From Desulfobulbaceae bacterium (GTDB lineage Bacteria > Desulfobacterota > Desulfobulbia > Desulfobulbales > Desulfocapsaceae), in assembly GCA_003509305.1 (NCBI GenBank), contig DOMU01000096.1:1-13363 (forward strand): a DNA stretch of 13,363 nt, written 5' to 3'. A program made the position numbers and the translations under genes. A model generated the notes under the pieces. That model worked only from the letters and a program-made list of their open reading frames with translations. It had not been told where the DNA came from and did no database searches. Below are positions 1 to 7,148 of this stretch, in pieces (position 1 is the first letter of the stretch; every line of letters begins with the position of its first letter).

Positions 1-509
1 AGCCACGCTGGCAAGGGATAGACGGCGTGCCGCCAGAAATCTTCGGCGGCTTCGCGCTGGCAGTCTTTTTCATCGGCCAGTTCGCTGTCCGGCATTTCGC
101 CGCCGGCCAGAGCGTGTTCTTGCAAGGCTCGCTGGCAAAAACCGTGGATACTGCTGATTTCCATCCGGTCGATGTCGCGCAGGGCCGTATCAATGGCCGC
201 CTGATATTTCTCGATATTTTCAAGGTTATCTCGCCATGTTGTTAAAACTTCATCATATTCTCCATCGACAAAAGCCAAGGCTTCTTTGGCCTGGCGCAGG
301 CGACGGCGGACGCGGTCGCGAAGTTCTTCGGTAGCGGCGCGCGTGAAGGTGACGACGAGAATCGCCTCGAGCGGGATGAACAGTTCGGCCACCGCCCGCA
401 GCACCAGCATGGTGATGGCAAAAGTTTTACCGGTACCGGCGCCAGCTTCGATCAGATTGACGCCGGGCGCGAGCCTTTCTGAAGCGATATCAAAATCTTG
501 TGGTATCAT
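1..509 (-). CDS. recB: RecB, exodeoxyribonuclease V beta subunit (N-terminal part, runs off the window)
   Basis: The first 169 residues of a UvrD-type superfamily 1 helicase are visible, starting at the ATG at 509-507. The Walker A motif reads EAGAGTGKTF (about residues 21-30) and is followed by the motif Ia-type stretch VVTFTRAATEELRDRVRRRL. Further on come SSIHGFCQRAL and DFWRHAVYPLP, both of which closely match the RecB N-terminus and distinguish it from UvrD, Rep and AddA. In the known RecBCD complex this subunit is the 3'-5' helicase and carries a C-terminal nuclease domain. That part, and any recC or recD, would lie to the left of the window. The gene begins 33 bases after the nadD stop on the same strand. 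No clear Shine-Dalgarno sequence precedes the ATG, so expression may depend on read-through from proA-nadD. I am confident of the family, and confident of RecB over AddA from the IHGFCQR and YPLP segments. Confidence 0.88.
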   Translation of the reverse strand, partial: MIPQDFDIASERLAPGVNLIEAGAGTGKTFAITMLVLRAVAELFIPLEAILVVTFTRAATEELRDRVRRRLRQAKEALAFVDGEYDEVLTTWRDNLENIEKYQAAIDTALRDIDRMEISSIHGFCQRALQEHALAGGEMPDSELADEKDCQREAAEDFWRHAVYPLPAW

Positions 510-542
510 CAGATGAACAGGGTTTGCCGAAGGGCGAACACT

Positions 543-1193
543 TCATTTCTCATACAAACGCCGTGCCCGCAGCCAAGCAGCGACCGCTGGCGGCAAGAGC
601 GGGCAATCTTCGCCGCGCTTGAGAGCCGCCCGCAACGCCGACGATGAAACAGTGGGGACATGGCCGGAGAGAAAAAAAATATTCTTTTTGCCAGGAGAAT
701 GCCAGCGGTCGCCGTCAATGCGGTAGCCGAGCCGCCGGGCCATAATGTCGAGGTTGGCGTATCCCTCCCGCGCCGCCACCAGCAGATGAACGGTGGCGAG
801 GATTTCTTCATAGTCCTGCCAGGTCGGCAGATCGAAGAGAGAATCGGAACCGATGACAAAAAACAGCTCGTGGCCGGCCAGGCATCCGGTGGCCAGATGA
901 CGCAGGGTTTTAATGGTGTAGGACGGTGGCGGCAGGCTTTCTTCCACCAGGCAAATATCCATCTTTTCTTCACCGGCAACCGCCAGCCGCACCATTTCGG
1001 CACGGGCGGGAAAGTCGCTGATTTCCCGCATTTTTTTGTGTGGTGGCGATAAAGCCGGCACGAAATACAGCCGGTCCAGCCGCTGTTTTTCTATCGCCAG
1101 CCGCGCCAGCCGCAGATGCCCCAGATGGATCGGATCGAAGGTGCCGCCGAGCAACCCGATACGTTTTTTCCCCGCTTTGCCGATAGCTCTCAA
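543..1193 (-). CDS. nadD: NadD, nicotinate-nucleotide adenylyltransferase
   Basis: This 216-residue cytoplasmic enzyme transfers AMP from ATP to nicotinate mononucleotide, giving deamido-NAD in NAD biosynthesis. The nucleotidyltransferase signature GGTFDPIHLGH lies at residues 16-26 and includes both histidines of the HxGH motif. GSDSLFDLPTW follows at about 115-125 and the SSSALR version of the ISSTxxR motif at 183-188. Length is normal for the family. The start is TTG at 1193-1191, overlapping the proA stop as TTGA, with a purine-rich GAGGGG about 11 bases upstream. The only alternatives are internal and would cut into the first beta strand, so translational coupling to proA is likely. The proA-nadD order is common in bacteria. 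The usual downstream rsfS is absent and recB follows instead. Confidence 0.94.
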   Translation of the reverse strand: MRAIGKAGKKRIGLLGGTFDPIHLGHLRLARLAIEKQRLDRLYFVPALSPPHKKMREISDFPARAEMVRLAVAGEEKMDICLVEESLPPPSYTIKTLRHLATGCLAGHELFFVIGSDSLFDLPTWQDYEEILATVHLLVAAREGYANLDIMARRLGYRIDGDRWHSPGKKNIFFLSGHVPTVSSSALRAALKRGEDCPLLPPAVAAWLRARRLYEK

Positions 1194-2467
1194 GCGCGGA
1201 TCTGCCCCTCGCCAAAGGCGACGAATTTGCGGGTGGTCAACTCCTCCAGCCCCATCGGCCCGTAGGCGTGCAGCTTGGTGGTGCTGATGCCGATCTCGGC
1301 GCCAAGGCCGAACTGGCCACCGTCGTTGAAGCGGGTCGAGGCGTTGACCATTACCGCCGAGGCGTCAATCTCACGGATGAAGCGGTTGGCCGTCGAATAG
1401 TTTTCCGTGACGATCACTTCTGTATGCTGCGAACCATAACGCTCAATATAGGCTTTGGCCTCGGCAAAACCCGACACCACTTTCACCACCAGTTCGAGCG
1501 CCAGAAACTCGCGGCCCCAGTCACTGTCCTCAGCCGGCACGCAATCGGCGGACAGGCCGCAGGCGCGCGGGCAGCCTTTGACAATAACACCAGCCTGACG
1601 CAGTTGCCGCACCGCCAATGGCAGGAACTCGGCGGCAATGGCCTCATCGAACAGTAATCCTTCGAGGGCATTGCAGACGCCAGGCCGCTGTGTTTTGGCG
1701 TTCATGATGATCGGCAGCGCCTTTTGCTGGTCGGCGTCCTTATCGATATAGATATGGCAGACGCCCCGGTAGTGCTTCAGCACCGGGATGCGCGACTGTT
1801 CGCAGACGAAGCGGATCAGCCCCTCGCCGCCACGCGGAATCACCAGATCGATGTTTTCCTCCTGAGTCAACAGCCTGCTGACGGCCTGGCGGTCGGTGGT
1901 CGGCAGCACCTGGGCGGCGTTGGCATTGACGCCTTCCCGGCGCAAAGCCTCGCGGATGACGGCGGCAAGAGCCAGGTTGGAATGAATCGCCTCCGAACCG
2001 CCGCGCAGGATAACGGTGTTGCCGGCCTTCAGACAGAGGACGGCGGCGTCTATTGTCACATTGGGCCGCGATTCATAGATCATGGTGATAACGCCTAACG
2101 GCACCCCCATCCGCCCGACCATCAGGCCGTTGGGCCGCGCCCGCAGATTTTCGATGGCGCCGACCGGGTCGGGCAGGGCGATGATTTCCTCGACTCCTTT
2201 GATCATTTGCGCGAAAACGGCGTCGCTCAGGGTCAGGCGGTCGATCATCGCGGCAGCGATGCCTTTCGCGCGCGCCGCCGTCACATCTTTTGCATTCTCC
2301 GCCTGAATCATGGATTTTTTCTCGGCGAGAAGCGTGGCGATGCCCGCGAGGACAGCATCTTTTACCGCCGTCGGCAGGCTCATGGTTTCACGACTGGCCG
2401 CCCGCGCCGCCCGCGCCAGGGCATCAACTTCGGCAGCGGACATAGTTCCAGATATGGTTTCGGACAT
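1190..2467 (-). CDS. proA: ProA, gamma-glutamyl phosphate reductase
   Basis: This 425-residue enzyme of the aldehyde dehydrogenase superfamily performs the second step of proline synthesis: NADPH-dependent reduction of gamma-glutamyl phosphate to glutamate semialdehyde. Family landmarks are YESRPNVTIDA (about 131-141), LKAGNTVILRGGSEA (146-160), IPRGGEGLI (210-218) and the catalytic-cysteine segment RPGVCNALEG with Cys265. The C-terminus carries DGGQFGLGAEIGISTTKLHAYGP split over shorter family motifs. The ATG at 2467-2465 has a good ribosome binding site, AAGGTG, about 6 bases upstream, and the length agrees with the family (E. coli about 417 residues). It is the first gene of the proA-nadD-recB run and is divergent from alaC. 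The partner kinase proB is not in the window. Confidence 0.96.
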   Translation of the reverse strand: MSETISGTMSAAEVDALARAARAASRETMSLPTAVKDAVLAGIATLLAEKKSMIQAENAKDVTAARAKGIAAAMIDRLTLSDAVFAQMIKGVEEIIALPDPVGAIENLRARPNGLMVGRMGVPLGVITMIYESRPNVTIDAAVLCLKAGNTVILRGGSEAIHSNLALAAVIREALRREGVNANAAQVLPTTDRQAVSRLLTQEENIDLVIPRGGEGLIRFVCEQSRIPVLKHYRGVCHIYIDKDADQQKALPIIMNAKTQRPGVCNALEGLLFDEAIAAEFLPLAVRQLRQAGVIVKGCPRACGLSADCVPAEDSDWGREFLALELVVKVVSGFAEAKAYIERYGSQHTEVIVTENYSTANRFIREIDASAVMVNASTRFNDGGQFGLGAEIGISTTKLHAYGPMGLEELTTRKFVAFGEGQIRA

Positions 2468-2522
2468 GGTTCACCTTCATGGGAAAATAAGAGAAAAAGC
2501 GCCTTCTATCGCGCCGTCTTCG

Positions 2523-2550
2523 TTTCTATTCATTTTTTTCCATTTTGCAA
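2523..2550 (-). promoter_or_regulatory. Possible sigma-70-type promoter for proA-nadD-recB
   Basis: Read on the minus strand, TTGCAA (2550-2545) is followed after 16 bases by TAGAAA (2528-2523), together 8 of 12 consensus matches. It lies about 55 bases upstream of the proA start codon. The surrounding DNA is AT-rich compared with the coding regions. This is a weak call based on hexamer matching only. Confidence 0.3.
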
Positions 2551-2566
2551 ACGACAAAAACAGCGG

Positions 2567-2591
2567 CGAATAAAACGGTGACTTTTATTCG
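2567..2591. repeat. Perfect inverted repeat in the proA/alaC divergent region (candidate operator)
   Basis: CGAATAAAA (2567-2575) and TTTTATTCG (2583-2591) are exact reverse complements separated by 7 bases (CGGTGAC). The dyad lies about 35 bases upstream of a possible -10 (TATAAA at 2626-2631) for alaC and about 100 bases upstream of the proA start. It has no gene reading into it from either side, which argues against a terminator. A dimeric regulator site is the simplest inference. The regulator is unknown. Confidence 0.5.
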
Positions 2592-2636
2592 TGAAAATAC
2601 CTGGCGACGCCACGGCTTTTTGTAGTATAAAAAACG

Positions 2637-2694
2637 CCCTCCCCGAAAACAGGCGGGAGGAAATCACGTCTGCCGAGCAAGTTGGGAGGAAATT
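2637..2694 (+). promoter_or_regulatory. alaC leader with a duplicated ribosome binding site and an upstream anti-Shine-Dalgarno
   Basis: The 10-base word GGGAGGAAAT occurs at 2655-2664 and again at 2684-2693, where it forms the ribosome binding site 5 bases before the alaC ATG. The first copy has no start codon at a useful distance. CCTCCC at 2638-2643 can pair with GGGAGG of either copy: a local 6-bp hairpin with an 11-base loop, or a longer-range pairing that would hide the real site. The two pairings are mutually exclusive. That this controls translation is inference. Confidence 0.4.
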
Positions 2695-3933
2695 ATGGAA
2701 GGCAAAACGACGATACGTTTCGCCGAACGGATGCAGCAATTGCCGCCGTATCTGTTTGGCATGATCAACAAGATGAGGATGGAAAAACGCTGGCAGGGCC
2801 ATGACGTCATCGACCTCGGCATGGGCAATCCGGCCGATCCATCCCCCTCGGCGGTCACAGAAAAACTCTGCGAAGTGGCCACGGACCCGAAGGCGCACCG
2901 CTATCCGGTGGCCGGCGGCATGAAAAACCTGAAGCGGGAAATCGCCCTCTACTATGGCCGCAACTACGGCGTCACCCTGAACGGCGAGGATGATGTTATC
3001 TGCACCATCGGCTCGAAGGAGGGCATCTCGCACCTTTGCCTGGCACTGCTAGGTCCAGGCGACACGGTGCTGACGCCGGCTCCGGCCTTCCCGATCCATG
3101 TCTATGCCGCCGTCATCGCCGGGGCCAACGTTCTGCGCTTCCCGCTGGCCGAGCCGGAGGCCATGCTGCAACAAATCGACACCATGTGCCGTTCGCTCTA
3201 CCCGCGCCCGAAACTGGTCATGCTCAACTATCCGCACAACCCAACCGGGGCCGTGACCACAAAGGAATTTTTCACCGAGGTGGTCAAGCTGGCGAAACTC
3301 CGCGACTTCATGGTGATCAACGACTTCGCTTATGGCAAAATCACCTACGACGGCCTGGTGGCGCCGAGCTTTCTCGAAGCGCCGGGGGCACAGGAGGTCG
3401 GCGTCGAATTCGGTTCGTTCTCAAAATCCTACAATATGGCTGGTTGGCGGCTCGGCTACTGCGTCGGCAACAAGGAGATGATCGGTGGCCTGGCGAAAAT
3501 AAAGGGTTACTACGATTACGGTATCTTTTCGGCAATTCAGGTGGCCGGTATTGTCGCCATGCGCGATTGTGAGGATGGCATCGCCAGCCAGGTGGCTTTG
3601 TATCAGAAGCGCCGCGACGTGTTGTGCGACGGCCTGAACAAGATGGGCTGGGACGTCGAACCCTGCAAGGCCGGTATGTTTCTGTGGGTGAAAATCCCCG
3701 AGCCGTACATTCGCATGGGGTCGGTGCGTTTCTCGATCGAGATGATGAACCGGGCCAATGTCGCGGTATCGCCGGGGGCGGGTTTTGGTGAGGAAGGCGA
3801 CGGCTATCTGCGGCTGGCCCTAGTTGAAAACGAAAACCGCATCAGCCAGGCGTTGAAGCAGATGAAACGGGCGATGCGGGAAATTGATCAGGAAATAGCC
3901 GCCGGGACGTTTTCTCTGGAAGAAAAGAAATAA
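2695..3933 (+). CDS. alaC: AlaC-type PLP-dependent aminotransferase (alanine/glutamate family)
   Basis: This 412-residue class I/II fold-type I aminotransferase matches E. coli AlaC (YfdZ) along its length, including LPPYLFGMINKMR near the start, VIDLGMGNP (38-46), IGSKEGISHL (105-114) and NYPHNPTGA (178-186). The PLP lysine lies in SFSKSYNMAGWRLGY, Lys244, with Asp210 in the pyridine-nitrogen position (VINDFAYG). The C-terminal VSPGAGFGEEGDGYLRLALVENE is also typical. AlaC makes alanine from pyruvate and glutamate. Related proteins in other bacteria include LL-diaminopimelate aminotransferases, so the exact amino acid cannot be fixed from sequence alone. The ATG has a strong ribosome binding site (GGAGG, 5-base spacing). 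The gene stands alone, divergent from proA and convergent with the thioredoxin-like gene, 7 bases from its stop. Confidence 0.85.
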   Translation: MEGKTTIRFAERMQQLPPYLFGMINKMRMEKRWQGHDVIDLGMGNPADPSPSAVTEKLCEVATDPKAHRYPVAGGMKNLKREIALYYGRNYGVTLNGEDDVICTIGSKEGISHLCLALLGPGDTVLTPAPAFPIHVYAAVIAGANVLRFPLAEPEAMLQQIDTMCRSLYPRPKLVMLNYPHNPTGAVTTKEFFTEVVKLAKLRDFMVINDFAYGKITYDGLVAPSFLEAPGAQEVGVEFGSFSKSYNMAGWRLGYCVGNKEMIGGLAKIKGYYDYGIFSAIQVAGIVAMRDCEDGIASQVALYQKRRDVLCDGLNKMGWDVEPCKAGMFLWVKIPEPYIRMGSVRFSIEMMNRANVAVSPGAGFGEEGDGYLRLALVENENRISQALKQMKRAMREIDQEIAAGTFSLEEKK

Positions 3934-3940
3934 ACGGCAA

Positions 3941-4420
3941 TCATTGGAGTACGCTGCGGATATCTTTCTCCAGGATGCTTGCCGGCACCGGGCCAGGGTA
4001 TTTTTTTACCACCTGGCCTGACCTGTTAACAAGAAACGAGACCGGGATCATATAGACGCCGCCAAAATTCTCGACAACCGACATGTCGGCCAAAAGTACC
4101 GGAAAATTGACGCTGGCGCGCCGTATCAGCCTCTGCACCGCCGATGCGCCGTCCTGATCGACCGACAGGCCGACCAGAGAAAAACCTTGCGGCGCGAACT
4201 TGTTCTGCATCTCCATGAGAATCGGAATTTCCTGTAAACAGGTGGGGCACCAACTGGCGAAAAATGTCACCAGCACGGCCTTACCGGCGAAGGTGTCGCT
4301 TTTCACCTGTTGGCCGGTGGTGGCGTCTGGTAAGGTGAACTCAGGCATTTTCACCGCCGCCTGAGCGGCTGAAGCGGCGAACAGACAGCCAAGAACAAGA
4401 AACAAGAATATTTTTTTCAT
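3941..4420 (-). CDS. TlpA/ResA-like exported thioredoxin-fold protein
   Basis: The 159-residue product has an N-terminal signal sequence (MKKIFLFLVLGCLFAASAAQA, likely cleaved after residue 21). A thioredoxin domain follows, with the redox motif WCPTC (Cys58 and Cys61) after VLVTFFAS. The cis-proline loop is MIPVSFLVNRSG, with Pro126. The insertion after the CxxC helix and the pattern VGLSVDQD place it with TlpA/ResA proteins, which reduce disulfides outside the cytoplasm, for example in cytochrome c maturation. Cys11 lies in a VLGC context, but a lipobox so close to the N-terminus is unlikely. The gene is single, divergent from the SurA-like chaperone gene and convergent with alaC. Its substrate cannot be told from the sequence. 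Confidence 0.87.
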   Translation of the reverse strand: MKKIFLFLVLGCLFAASAAQAAVKMPEFTLPDATTGQQVKSDTFAGKAVLVTFFASWCPTCLQEIPILMEMQNKFAPQGFSLVGLSVDQDGASAVQRLIRRASVNFPVLLADMSVVENFGGVYMIPVSFLVNRSGQVVKKYPGPVPASILEKDIRSVLQ

Positions 4421-4455
4421 TGTCGCGCCTCTCGTGGCGTTCCCACCCGCCCGGC

Positions 4456-4484
4456 ATTATGGTATAGAGATAAGTTCGCGTCAG
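4456..4484 (-). promoter_or_regulatory. Probable promoter of the TlpA-like gene
   Basis: On the minus strand CTGACG (4484-4479, 4 of 6) and CATAAT (4461-4456, 5 of 6) are separated by exactly 17 bases. The -10 lies about 35 bases before the ATG at 4420, giving a short leader. It falls in the 139-base divergent region shared with the chaperone gene, for which I see no comparably good plus-strand promoter. Only a lone TACAAT at 4491-4496 without a -35 is present. Confidence 0.5.
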
Positions 4485-4559
4485 CGATTTTACAATTACT
4501 CTTTGGCTCTTGAAAGTCAACCGCCGGAGCCTTTTCCGTTTTCATCTCCTTCTGCCTCT

Positions 4560-5618
4560 ATGCGCCGTTTATTACCATCACTCACCGCTCTGTTCTTTAT
4601 ATTACTGTCGATTCCCGCCCAGGCGGAAGTCATTGACCGCATTGTCGCCGTGGTCAACAACGATGTCGTTACCCAATCCGAATTGGACACCGAAGCGCGG
4701 GGCGCTTATACCCATATCGACGCCACCGTGCCGCCGGAACGGCGGCAGCAGGTGCGGCAGCAGGTCAGGGGAGAGGTGCTCGACTCTTTGATCGACAAGC
4801 TGCTTGTCGCTCAGCGGGCCAAAGAGCTGAAGATCAAGGTGACGGAAAAGGAAATCGACGACGCCGTGCAAGAGGTGCTTGATCGCAATAAAATTACCAG
4901 GGAAGCGCTACTGGCCGGTCTCGCCGAGACCGGAATCAACGAGCATATCTACCGGAACACGCTGCGCAGTCAGTTGTTGCAGAATAAGCTGATCGCCCAG
5001 GAGCTGCGGAACAAGGTGGTAATCACCGACGAAATGGCGCGTAAAGAGCACAGACGGCGCGGCGGTGGCGGCGGCGCCACGACAACCGCCGGCGAGGCAA
5101 AAAAGGGCGGCAAACAAATCGTCTACACATTGCAACAGATCGGTTGCCGCTGGGACGACATCGAAGGCAGGGAGTTGTCGCCGGAGGCGCTGACCGCCAA
5201 TAAGGAAAAGGCACGGGAGCGCGTAGAGAAAGTTTATCAAATGGCTAAAAGTGGCGGTGATTTCGCGAGCCTCGCGGCGCAGTATTCCGATCTGATGTCC
5301 GCCGCCGACCAGGGCAACCTGGGCGCTTTGCCCGCCAATGAGCTGGACGCCGATATGCTGGCGACTGTCAGAGGACTGAGTGACGGGGAAGTCAGCGGCA
5401 TTATCGAAACTCCGAATGCCTTCCAGTTTTTCAAATTGGTGAAAACCGAGCGCAAAAATAGCGAGGCGGTAAAAGACAATGCCGCCCTTCAACCCACCGA
5501 TGACTTTGCCCAGGTCAAAAACCAGATCATTGATGATCTGTATGATACGGAAATGAAGAAGGCGTTTTCCAACTGGGCGAAAGAACTGCGGGACAATGCC
5601 TATATCCGCAAAATGTGA
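4560..5618 (+). CDS. SurA/PpiC-like periplasmic chaperone with a single parvulin domain
   Basis: With the start at ATG 4560 the 352-residue protein opens with a signal peptide (MRRLLPSLTALFFILLSIPAQA, cleavage after residue 22). A longer reading frame begins at 4434 but would bury the signal peptide behind 42 residues, so I reject it. Residues 23-160 form a SurA_N-type chaperone domain (VIDRIVAVVNNDVVTQSELD, then EVLDSLIDKLLVAQRAKELKIKVTEKEID). A basic, glycine-rich stretch (about 165-184, including five consecutive Gly) leads to one parvulin domain (about 188-296: FASLAAQYSD, ADQGNLGALPANEL, LSDGEVSGIIETPNAFQFFKL). The C-terminal helix returns to the chaperone core, as in SurA. The histidines usual at the start (HIL) and end (GWHI) of active parvulins are replaced by LQQI and FQFF, so isomerase activity is doubtful. 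Its likely role is outer-membrane protein folding. It heads a run with the HTH protein and recO. Confidence 0.85.
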   Translation: MRRLLPSLTALFFILLSIPAQAEVIDRIVAVVNNDVVTQSELDTEARGAYTHIDATVPPERRQQVRQQVRGEVLDSLIDKLLVAQRAKELKIKVTEKEIDDAVQEVLDRNKITREALLAGLAETGINEHIYRNTLRSQLLQNKLIAQELRNKVVITDEMARKEHRRRGGGGGATTTAGEAKKGGKQIVYTLQQIGCRWDDIEGRELSPEALTANKEKARERVEKVYQMAKSGGDFASLAAQYSDLMSAADQGNLGALPANELDADMLATVRGLSDGEVSGIIETPNAFQFFKLVKTERKNSEAVKDNAALQPTDDFAQVKNQIIDDLYDTEMKKAFSNWAKELRDNAYIRKM

Positions 5619-5621
5619 CCC

Positions 5622-6218
5622 ATGACCGACGACGACGACAACCAGCCCCAGCGCCTGGCCGATTATCTGCGAAGACAGCGACAAGAAGCCGGTCTGACGG
5701 CGGCGGAATTCTGTCAAAGAACCAGAATTTCTCCGGCGATGCTCAGGGCGATGGAAAGTGGCGACTACCCGGCGTTGCCCGCCAACGCCTTCGCCCGTGG
5801 CTTTTACACGCTCTACGCCAAAGCGCTGGGACTGAACTGTGAGTATATCGTCAACTGGTACAACCAGGAGCGGCAACAGGTGGGCGATGCCGACAGTACA
5901 AACACCGGTGGCCTGGCTATCCACGCGGCGCCGGAAATCCACCGCATGGCCAGCGCCAGGCACGCCCGGCCACTCATAACCCTTTTGATTCTGCTGCTCG
6001 TCCTGGCCCTGCTTGTCACCACCCTCTGCTGGCGCTTCGAGATCAATCCGATCGCGGTCATCCGCGAAAAGATCCATCTGGTGCAGACGCGTTCCGTGAA
6101 CCGTCCACATTACTTTCGCATCCTCAGCACCGACACCGAAAAAGCTAAAGCTAAGGCGATCCGCCACACAAATGGAAAGGGGAAGGCGCCACTCGTTACC
6201 CTGAACGGTGAACGCTGA
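5622..6218 (+). CDS. RodZ-like membrane-anchored helix-turn-helix protein, short form
   Basis: The 198-residue product starts with an acidic MTDDDDNQ and a cytoplasmic HTH_25-type domain (about residues 11-71: LADYLRRQRQEAGLTAAEFC, ISPAMLRAMESGDY, LPANAFARGFYTLYAKALGL). The last of these segments is the RodZ family signature. A spacer rich in small residues (85-115) precedes one transmembrane helix (about 117-138, PLITLLILLLVLALLVTTLC). Only about 60 basic residues follow, so the beta-rich C-terminal domain (DUF4115) of classical RodZ is missing. RodZ links MreB to the cell-shape machinery. Whether this short form does so is unknown. It begins 3 bases after the chaperone stop and ends 5 bases before recO, so the three are surely co-transcribed. 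Confidence 0.78.
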   Translation: MTDDDDNQPQRLADYLRRQRQEAGLTAAEFCQRTRISPAMLRAMESGDYPALPANAFARGFYTLYAKALGLNCEYIVNWYNQERQQVGDADSTNTGGLAIHAAPEIHRMASARHARPLITLLILLLVLALLVTTLCWRFEINPIAVIREKIHLVQTRSVNRPHYFRILSTDTEKAKAKAIRHTNGKGKAPLVTLNGER

Positions 6219-6223
6219 TCTTC

Positions 6224-7018
6224 ATGGAAAAGTTTTCCTGTCAGGCTATTGTCCTAGACCTGCGGGATTATGGCGAAGCCGACCTGATCGTCTCGTTGTT
6301 CAACCCGAAACTGGGCCGGTTCCAGACTATCGCCAAAAGCGCCCGTAAAAGCAAACGCCGCTTTGTTAATAAGTTAGAAATATTTACCCTGCTGTACGCC
6401 GTCCTCCGTCCGTCCCACACCGGCCTGCCGCTCTTGGAAGAGGCCGAACTCATAAACAGTTTCCCGCGGCTGCGGCAAGATGCCTCTCTCTACGCCGCCG
6501 CCACCCTGGTCCGCGAATTTCTCATCGCCGCCGCCCATGAGGGTGATAGCGATCCGGAGATGTTTTTTGTAAGTCTATGGGCGCTGGACAGTCTCGATAA
6601 GGCCGGCAAAGGTTGGCCCTGCCGCGCCGTAACAGCGCAATTTCTTGTCCGTTACTTCGACTGTATCGGTTACAGGCCGGAATTGGAACATTGCCAAAAA
6701 TGCGGCACGGCGATGACGGCGGGTTTCCCCTGGCTGTTCAGCGCCGCGAGAGGCGGCATTGTCTGTCCATCCTGCGCCGCTGGCCCAGGAGGAGCGAGCC
6801 AACCTGGCGACTCGTCAGGCAGCCGGATGATCCAGCCTGGCACGGCAAAATTTCTCTCCTCCAGCCTGACCGTGCCGCTAAGCCATTTACCTCGCCTTAA
6901 AATCACCCCAGCGCCGTTGCAGGAAGCGCTGAACATCCTTTGGCGCTACGGCAATGCCGTGCTGGGCCGCGAGATCGTGTCGTGGCGGCTGTTTTGGCAG
7001 TTGACCGGTAGTCGCTGA
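6224..7018 (+). CDS. recO: RecO, DNA repair and recombination mediator
   Basis: This 264-residue protein has an N-terminal OB fold with the RecO signature (QAIVLDLRDYGEADLIVSLF, then GRFQTIAKSARKSKRR) and a helical part (about 85-150). A four-cysteine zinc site is formed by Cys157, Cys160, Cys181 and Cys184 (CQKC and CPSC). Known RecO works with RecR to load RecA onto SSB-coated single strands in gap repair. Directly after the second CxxC lies a Gly/Ser/Pro-rich segment (about 186-208) that looks like a flexible insertion. Length is in the family range. The start ATG follows the HTH gene by 5 bases with only a weak ribosome binding site, suggesting translational coupling. Confidence 0.92.
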   Translation: MEKFSCQAIVLDLRDYGEADLIVSLFNPKLGRFQTIAKSARKSKRRFVNKLEIFTLLYAVLRPSHTGLPLLEEAELINSFPRLRQDASLYAAATLVREFLIAAAHEGDSDPEMFFVSLWALDSLDKAGKGWPCRAVTAQFLVRYFDCIGYRPELEHCQKCGTAMTAGFPWLFSAARGGIVCPSCAAGPGGASQPGDSSGSRMIQPGTAKFLSSSLTVPLSHLPRLKITPAPLQEALNILWRYGNAVLGREIVSWRLFWQLTGSR

Positions 7019-7097
7019 AAAATTCGTTTTTCTTCCCGCGGCGGGCGGCAATATGTATCAGCCTGCCTGACTTTTACCCCGCTTATGGCCTTTTCTG

Positions 7098-7124
7098 TTG
7101 ACGGTTTGGGTGGAAACCTATAAA
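7098..7124 (+). promoter_or_regulatory. Possible speA promoter with a palindromic spacer
   Basis: TTGACG (7098-7103, 5 of 6) and TATAAA (7119-7124, 5 of 6) are separated by 15 bases, slightly short of the optimum. GGTTT (7103-7107) and AAACC (7114-7118) form an inverted repeat that fills the spacer, a possible operator. It lies about 75 bases before the speA start, within the 180-base gap after recO. Confidence 0.45.
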
Positions 7125-7148
7125 AGCCGGTTGCTTTTTGCTTTGGGG

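Noticed and set aside
4434..4559. N-terminal extension of the SurA-like protein by 42 residues
   Set aside because: It would place a classic signal peptide in the interior of the protein and would cover the tlpA promoter region. ATG 4560 gives a normal exported protein.
4908..6167. A 419-codon open frame on the minus strand opposite the chaperone and HTH genes
   Set aside because: It is the antisense shadow of two well-supported genes in GC-rich DNA. It lacks recognisable domains and a ribosome binding site.
7034..7046. CCCG/CGGG around 7036-7046 as a recO terminator
   Set aside because: The stem is only 4 bases and is not followed by a T-tract.
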